This document shows positions 61,001 through 64,000 of a stretch of DNA of 64,000 nt, piece by piece. The notes beneath the pieces are model-generated. The model was not told the origin of the DNA, searched no databases, and saw nothing but the letters and a program-made list of their open reading frames with translations. How positions within the stretch are numbered: the first letter of the stretch is position 1; every line of letters starts with the position of its first letter. Both the position numbers and the translations under genes were made by a program. Origin of the DNA: Xiphias gladius (Eukaryota > Chordata > Actinopteri > Istiophoriformes > Xiphiidae); assembly GCF_016859285.1 (NCBI RefSeq), contig NC_053415.1:3107001-3171000 (forward strand). Direction: 5' to 3'.

Positions 61001-63847
61001 CTAAGAAAGCAGTTAAATACTTTAAAACACTTTTTTCAGTGTTTACATGAAAACCTTGCCTTGTGTTTGTTTTTAAAACATTACCCTGTCAAAAACAACA
61101 GACTGAATAAAAAATGTCTGTCCTGAAGTCAGAATTCCACAGCAACTTACCAGAGCATCAGCAACTGCCGCCTCCACCTCAGTGCCAGTATTAAGGACCC
61201 TCATGGCATTGACTGATGCAGAGATTCTCGCTTGATGAATCAAACCATATCGGTCTGAACAGGAAGTGTGAAAAGAAACGGGTAAAGGAAGAAAGAGAGA
61301 TGGTGAGTGAAGCTTAGCAACAAAGTAAAGTAGTCTCTGTAGCTTACCTGAATAAACAAAAGCAAACTTTGCTTTTTTTAGACAGCTTACGGAGCAACTA
61401 TTTCTTTTGGGCACATTTGAATATAAAGCAATATACTGTAAAGGAATGAGCTGAAAAGATCACTAGAGGGGACTGTTCTCAATTATCCTACCACAAAAAG
61501 CAAAATGAAAAACAAACATGATACAAAAGAAAAACCCAAATACAGGATGACCAGGCCCTTGGGCGAAAGCACAGGCATACATTCCAGCTATGGTGTTTCC
61601 CTGAAATATAGCACCAACAATCACCAAAGAAGAAAAAACATAAAGATGAGTTTATATGTTAAAAATGAAAAGAACAGAGGCACAATTAACAAAGTTCAAA
61701 GGATGACAAAACCAGATGGCAGCAGATATAGCACTTAAAGGTAACAAAACAGGCTCCTCCAGGGCAAAAAAATACAACTTTTTAAATACAAATCTACTTC
61801 AACAATAAACAAACCACAGAGTACCAAAAAACACATGACTGAAAAATGAAAAGACAATCAAAGTTGCAAGTAACACAAAGAGAGCTAAACTGAGTCAGCA
61901 TATCAAAGCCTGTAGATGACAATTCCACGAAAATCACAGCTAAAACGAAAAAGGTATGTCTAAGGCACTAAAGATGTAAAGTGGTGATTAAGGGACAAGC
62001 AGATGAAAATGTGTTTCCCTTAACATGCTAAACAAATGCACCTTCTCTTTTTTGTCTCTTCTTGTTTTACCTTTCCTGTTTGCATAAATACTAAATAAAA
62101 TGTTCAAAGATAATATAAATGGAGGGAAAATAAAGTAATTGAATGATGGATGCTGCCTATAGTCACATCACTGAATGCAACCGCAGGGGCATGCTGGTAT
62201 AGTAGGCTTTATTGCCTCTAAGATAGGTAATTTGGGGGGAAACATGAGGGACTGGGAGGTTGGGAGGTCTGAGCATGTAGATCACCTGACTGGCTGTGGG
62301 GATCGGCTGTGGAGAGCGCGCTGGTTGAACGGGAGTGACGTCGGGAGGCTGCAGGGGACAGGAGAGGTGGGCAACATCCAGACCAGGGGGTTAGTGACAC
62401 ACACAACAGGTTGAATACCAACCTCTAATGTAAGACTCAGAAGCCATTTTCACACTGCTGCACTGACCATCACATAGCACTGGCCTTTGCTTTTATGTTT
62501 TTGTTCTTTTTTCAATAAAATATTAAGGTCTGGGTTGATATTTATGATGTTCTGTTTTTTTTTTTTTTAGGAATTAATGTGTTTTTCTGACATGACATTA
62601 AATTTAAAGGAGGATTAATAATACACCTGCTCATTACATGATCAAGATGGATGCTTTTTTTTAAATCAAAACTTTTTATGATGGGGCTTGATTCTGCCTT
62701 AAAAGAGATTCTGTTTAGTTCTACAATGTGAAAAAGGTCACATCTAGATGAATTACAGTTGGATATACAAAAGGGGGTGGCCCATTATTCTTGACCTGTA
62801 CCTACATTTATTTCCACCCCTTTGCTCCTCATGATAAATAAGAAATCTAAAATAAGGAGAGGGGAAAACAGCATGTCACTGTTCAGACTAAAATACAGCC
62901 AAACTTAAAAAATGAGCAATCTCAAGTATACTTTAAGTCTGAAAAGGATTAAAAAAATTAAAAGATTTCCATCAAATAGACTAATGGTGTATAGAAACAA
63001 CAAAAATAGCAACAAAAAAGCAGATAACCTATGCTATGCTAACAGCACTGACAGCCCTTAAGTTTGGTTCCAAAGCACTGACCCACTGAGTCGTGACATA
63101 CTTTTCCACACCTGCCTTATAGATTCCTTGATGATAAAGCTATGGGCACAGAGTTATGGCATCACTTCCCAGGATGTCACAGCACACGAACTACAGTAGT
63201 AGCTTCTGTACTTCACATTGGCTGCAGCGCACTGTCAGCTATGAATACTGACTGAATGACTGCTTGCTGTTTCTGCTGCTTCTACTTCTTTCTCTATGTT
63301 TTTCCAGTCTTTGGCACTTATACATAAAACCACAACATATGTACACACGTTCATTCAGAAACAATTCAAACACATCAGTCTAACCTTAAACAGTCCAAAA
63401 CAGAGAAGGTAAATTTGGTACTTGATGTTACTGATGTCATTTATACCATGTTCGCAAGGAAAAAAAAAAAAAAAAAAAAAAAAAAACAGGATTCAGAGAA
63501 GAAAAAATTAAGTTGTGTCCACCTTGTACAACAGTAATCTTCCCTAAACCCACAAAGACACAGTTAGTGCATGCACAAAGAGAGACGGGCAAAGTTAGAT
63601 TGGCCATACTACATGGAACACCAAGAACAGACAGTAGACGGGTTGAGAGGTTCATGTAAGCATTCTGGTAAAGATTGTCTGGTTGGGACTCTCCGGGCTG
63701 GAACAGCTATTCCAGGACAGCTATTAGCTCAGCAGTACTCACCCAGAGGAGTGAAGCCCCGAGCAGGGCTGGTGTCACGGCTGCTCTCGCGACTGGTGTC
63801 GCGACTGCAACCTTGACTCATGCTGGGGCGGGGAATGCGGCTCCGGG
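41165..63847 (-). CDS. clasp1: CLIP-associating protein 1, 3' part (20 exons in window)
   Basis: CLASP1 binds microtubule plus ends through EB proteins, promotes rescue and stabilises microtubules at the cell cortex and kinetochores. The twenty exons give 2558 nt in one frame: 851 residues and TAA. In order they hold an arginine/serine-rich region with the EB-binding SxIP motif (SRIP, residues about 3-6 of the visible part) and a TOG domain (about 99-385; QTEDVAEVLNHCASSNWSER, FLETLVDF, LLTQLLKKMGADLLGSVQAK). Next come a serine/proline linker with cassette exons (about 386-590) and the C-terminal CLIP-interacting helical domain (about 610-835; LKELSNHNERSEERKGALVE, ILLLLLETLGDKD, YDNTESSVRKASVFCLVAIY). 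The C-terminus TTNSNSSSSSDVSSHS is CLASP1-type, not CLASP2-type. Upstream TOG1 and TOG2 exons lie beyond the right edge. The 63-, 24-, 126- and 57-nt exons keep frame if skipped. Confidence 0.93.
41690..41975. mobile_element. hAT terminal fragment in last clasp1 intron
   Basis: 'gttttagtcgaccaaaaatg' and 'aaaactaaatctaaaaatag' are reverse complements of the end words at 18607-18850, so this is a solo end of the same hAT family. Confidence 0.55.
43029..43073. repeat. TG dinucleotide microsatellite
   Basis: 22 uninterrupted TG units starting 29 bases from the W19 donor, inside the last clasp1 intron. Confidence 0.95.
43102..43218 (-). CDS. clasp1: clasp1 W19
   Basis: 39 codons encoding GYDNTESSVRKASVFCLVAI, then GEELKPHLAQLTGSK. 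The acceptor is ctgcag and the donor gtactg. A TG microsatellite follows closely in the intron. Confidence 0.94.
43752..43958 (-). CDS. clasp1: clasp1 W18
   Basis: 69 codons encoding VVRAAEEAASTLAGSIHPEQ, IVQTADYPINLAAIKMQTKV and LLPDIIPGLLQ. The acceptor is tttcag and the donor gtctaa. Confidence 0.94.
44957..45085 (-). CDS. clasp1: clasp1 W17
   Basis: 43 codons encoding HTIRALALRVLKEILRNQPA, then KNYAELTIMKTLEAHKDSHK. The acceptor is ccccag and the donor gtacac. Confidence 0.94.
45350..45540 (-). CDS. clasp1: clasp1 W16: CLIP-interacting domain start
   Basis: Encodes SQDHSDLVADLLKELSNHNE, LLKITREDSLAVWDEHFKTI and LLLLLETLGDKD. The acceptor is gagcag and the donor gtatgt. Confidence 0.93.
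46566..46622 (-). CDS. clasp1: clasp1 W15: 57-nt cassette exon (probable)
   Basis: Encodes RRQESGENKMTVPKVFAP. The acceptor is ctccag after an unusually long pyrimidine tract; the donor is gtaaag. It keeps frame whether included or skipped. I recall no exact mammalian counterpart, so it is less certain than its neighbours. Confidence 0.65.
46625..46690 (-). promoter_or_regulatory. clasp1: Long pyrimidine tract before cassette exon W15
   Basis: On the gene strand about 65 bases are nearly all C/T, running directly into the ctccag acceptor. Such a tract can bind PTB-type splicing repressors; this role is inferred. Confidence 0.5.
47738..47984 (-). CDS. clasp1: clasp1 W14
   Basis: Encodes EGGRTALDNKTSLLNTPSPR, then TYDKSALKEAVFDDDVEQFR. 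The acceptor is ttacag and the donor gtgagt. Confidence 0.92.
48280..48790 (+). mobile_element. LINE reverse transcriptase C-terminal fragment
   Basis: The plus strand reads VTSYKYLGVPIERGLNWHI, then frame-broken HIHVASVCMKIHQLFHF and later NSGRKYRVPLCKHNGYKHSF. This is the end of a fish non-LTR retrotransposon polymerase. It is broken and lies in clasp1 intron W13-W14. Confidence 0.7.
49590..49720. repeat. Interspersed repeat piece
   Basis: 'tttcctgtgactgcttcata' to 'cagcagaaggaaatgttcgg' resembles a recurring fish short repeat; the family is not assigned. Confidence 0.35.
50046..50193 (-). CDS. clasp1: clasp1 W13
   Basis: Encodes MMEYDTENMNSEEIYSSLRG, VTEAIQSFSYRSQEDLNEP and RREGKRDDA. 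The acceptor is tggtag and the donor gtgagt. Confidence 0.92.
50610..50735 (-). CDS. clasp1: clasp1 W12: 126-nt proline-rich cassette
   Basis: Encodes SRLWGWGVDGLSKHPPAP, a run of seven prolines, then APSLRVLRRAYSP. It matches the optional CLASP1 segment SRLWGW...RRSYSPS of mammals. The acceptor is caacag and the donor gtaatg. It keeps frame if skipped. Confidence 0.85.
50745..50900 (-). promoter_or_regulatory. clasp1: Pyrimidine-rich region before cassette exon W12
   Basis: The gene strand is strongly C/T-biased for about 150 bases upstream of the proline-rich exon, with TCTT- and CTCT-type words. A splicing role is inferred. Confidence 0.45.
51684..51790 (-). CDS. clasp1: clasp1 W11: serine/proline linker
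   Basis: Encodes GSPSNTIGRTPPRHTPSRTS, then PLTSPTNCSHGGLSP. The acceptor is ttccag and the donor gtaact. Confidence 0.92.
51950..52099 (-). CDS. clasp1: clasp1 W10: TOG domain end
   Basis: 50 codons encoding AAQVVLIALFELNTPEFTML, KTFQDGATKLLHNHL and NSSNTSSSV. The acceptor is ctccag and the donor gtaagt. It joins in frame to W9 across a 3.2-kb intron. Confidence 0.93.
52140..55270 (-). other. clasp1 intron between W9 and W10
   Basis: Large intron. The short minus-strand frame at 53901-54095 is not needed for the conserved protein. No repeat family recognised. Confidence 0.5.
55282..55425 (-). CDS. clasp1: clasp1 W9
   Basis: 48 codons encoding VKVAILKYIESLARQMDPTD, SETRLAVSRIITWTTE and SSDVRK. 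The acceptor is cgtcag and the donor gtaggc. Confidence 0.93.
55538..55616 (-). CDS. clasp1: clasp1 W8
   Basis: Encodes ESFPFDQQFNILMRFIVDQT then QTPNLK. The acceptor is tgttag and the donor gtaaag. Confidence 0.93.
56146..56309 (-). CDS. clasp1: clasp1 W7
   Basis: Encodes VFSMFLETLVDFVTVHREDL through LLKKMGADLLGSVQAK. The acceptor is atcgcag and the donor gtctga. Confidence 0.93.
56630..56693 (-). CDS. clasp1: clasp1 W6
   Basis: Encodes RVELKRLCEIFTRMFADPHS. The acceptor is ctgcag and the donor gtatag. Confidence 0.93.
57399..57643 (-). CDS. clasp1: clasp1 W5: TOG domain start
   Basis: Encodes RKPLRRRYESPGMYSDDDAN, SDASSACSERSYGSRNG and QTEDVAEVLNHCASSNWSER. The acceptor is ccatag and the donor gtggga. 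Confidence 0.93.
58323..58346 (-). CDS. clasp1: clasp1 W4: 24-nt microexon
   Basis: Encodes LLGDSRNK between ADAL and RKPLRRRYE. The acceptor is tttcag and the donor gtagtt. It is only eight codons and keeps frame if skipped. A like-sequence segment (LLGDSR) is known in CLASP proteins. Confidence 0.8.
58627..59015. mobile_element. Non-LTR retrotransposon 3' untranslated tail
   Basis: The order of words catccatccattagctatac, ctggagccaatcctaggg, gtacaccctggacaaatcgc, atttagagttgccagttaac and 'ggaggaagcctgagtaccca' is the well-known fish LINE 3' tail (RTE/Expander-like; exact family inferred). Confidence 0.7.
59470..60776 (+). mobile_element. Dead Tc1/mariner element in clasp1 intron W3-W4
   Basis: The 5' end starts cagttaggtccattagtatt. 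Facing words agactttcagctttacttga (59583 on) and 'aattaaagctgaaagtct' (60759-60776) form the inner inverted repeats; the outer 3' repeat is missing. Transposase is recognisable in pieces on the plus strand: a helix-turn-helix part (GVAKSTIWYILKKK, RPGRPQKTT; 59778-60161), then stops, then QMDNDPQHTVKATQ with WPSQSPDLNLTEHL (60259-60507). The DD of the catalytic triad region is partly kept, but stops at 60161 and 60507 and a broken middle make it inactive. Confidence 0.85.
61151..61254 (-). CDS. clasp1: clasp1 W3
   Basis: Encodes DRYGLIHQARISASVNAMRV then NTGTEVEAAVADAL. The acceptor is gttcag and the donor gtaagt. Confidence 0.9.
62286..62348 (-). CDS. clasp1: clasp1 W2: 63-nt in-frame cassette
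   Basis: Encodes SRRHSRSTSALSTADPHSQS, similar to a serine/arginine segment of CLASP2. The acceptor is ctgcag and the donor gtgatc. Skipping it keeps the frame. Confidence 0.78.
63460..63486. repeat. Poly(A) tract, 27 bases
   Basis: Uninterrupted A run in clasp1 intron W1-W2. No retroposed gene body was recognised next to it. Confidence 0.95.
63743..63847 (-). CDS. clasp1: clasp1 W1: SxIP-containing exon
   Basis: Encodes RSRIPRPSMSQGCSRDTSRE through SSRDTSPARGFTPL. The acceptor cgctag is assumed; a frame-compatible alternative, gacag, lies about 60 nt upstream (near 63905) and would add residues SLCGKALLPAALPYRTLA. The donor is gtgagt. Confidence 0.8.
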
Positions 63848-64000
63848 CTAGCGTGCGGTAGGGAAGAGCAGCAGGAAGAAGAGCTTTACCACACAGGCTG
63901 GCTGTCAGGACAACAAGTTAGGTAGGAATGTCAGTATGCATTCATGGGGGAATGTGGGGGTGAGAGTCAGAGATGAGAAAAAGAAGAGGGGTAGAGTTTA

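Noticed and set aside
41165..63847. Assigning the CLASP gene to clasp2
   Set aside because: The C-terminus TTNSNSSSSSDVSSHS, HYLRQTEDVAEVLNHC and the SRLWGW cassette are CLASP1-type.
41165..64000. U4atac snRNA gene, known to lie in a CLASP1 intron in human
   Set aside because: Looked for its characteristic 5' and Sm-site words in the introns present and recognised none; it may lie in the part of clasp1 outside the window or elsewhere.

Overview
This window is vertebrate nuclear DNA, almost certainly from a ray-finned (teleost, probably percomorph) fish. The genes are split into short exons with GT-AG introns. The noncoding part is AT-rich and carries fish-type repeats: Tc1/mariner and hAT remnants, L2-like LINE pieces, and MITEs of the kind built on 'aagtaac...tactcaagtact'. 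There are no prokaryotic features. All recognised protein-coding genes lie on the minus strand, so they read right to left. Exon models were built by eye from conserved protein stretches, GT-AG splice sites and reading-frame continuity; the frame closes without leftover bases in each intact gene.

Right third, about 41.2-64 kb: the 3' part of clasp1 (CLIP-associating protein 1), a microtubule plus-end protein. Twenty exons (W1-W20) give an open frame of 851 residues ending in a TAA stop. They include an SxIP EB-binding motif, a TOG domain, serine-rich linkers with several in-frame cassette exons (63, 24, 126 and 57 nt), and the C-terminal CLIP-binding helical domain. The 5' part lies beyond the right edge. 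A LINE 3' end, a dead Tc1 element and an L2/Rex-like LINE piece sit in its introns.

Middle, about 24.4-37.5 kb: a complete tfcp2l1 gene (CP2/grainyhead-family transcription factor) of 15 coding exons and 471 codons, from a start codon at 37480 to a stop at 24732. The tfcp2l1-clasp1 neighbourhood, both genes in the same direction, matches the human 2q14 arrangement. That synteny helps separate these genes from their paralogues ubp1 and clasp2.

Left third, about 1-18.5 kb: a direct tandem duplication with a period near 8.15 kb. Copy A (about 2.7-10.8 kb) contains an apparently intact Pim-like serine/threonine kinase gene of 7 exons, 277 codons in its shortest complete reading. Copy B (about 10.85-18.5 kb) keeps the three C-lobe exons nearly base for base, but its N-lobe exons are riddled with small indels. 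The duplicated unit also carries an L2 fragment, a Tc1-like fragment and a MITE. Its edges coincide with a hAT-type nonautonomous element that is present complete once and partially twice.

The strip at about 18.5-24.4 kb has no recognised gene; it holds a degraded hAT element and other repeats.

I found no convincing novel gene system. The points most worth checking are the sharply two-phase identity of the tandem kinase copies (gene conversion or assembly artefact), the duplicated first exon and out-of-frame N-terminus of the kinase, a perfect 26-bp palindrome inside a dead transposon, and regulated-looking cassette exons in clasp1.
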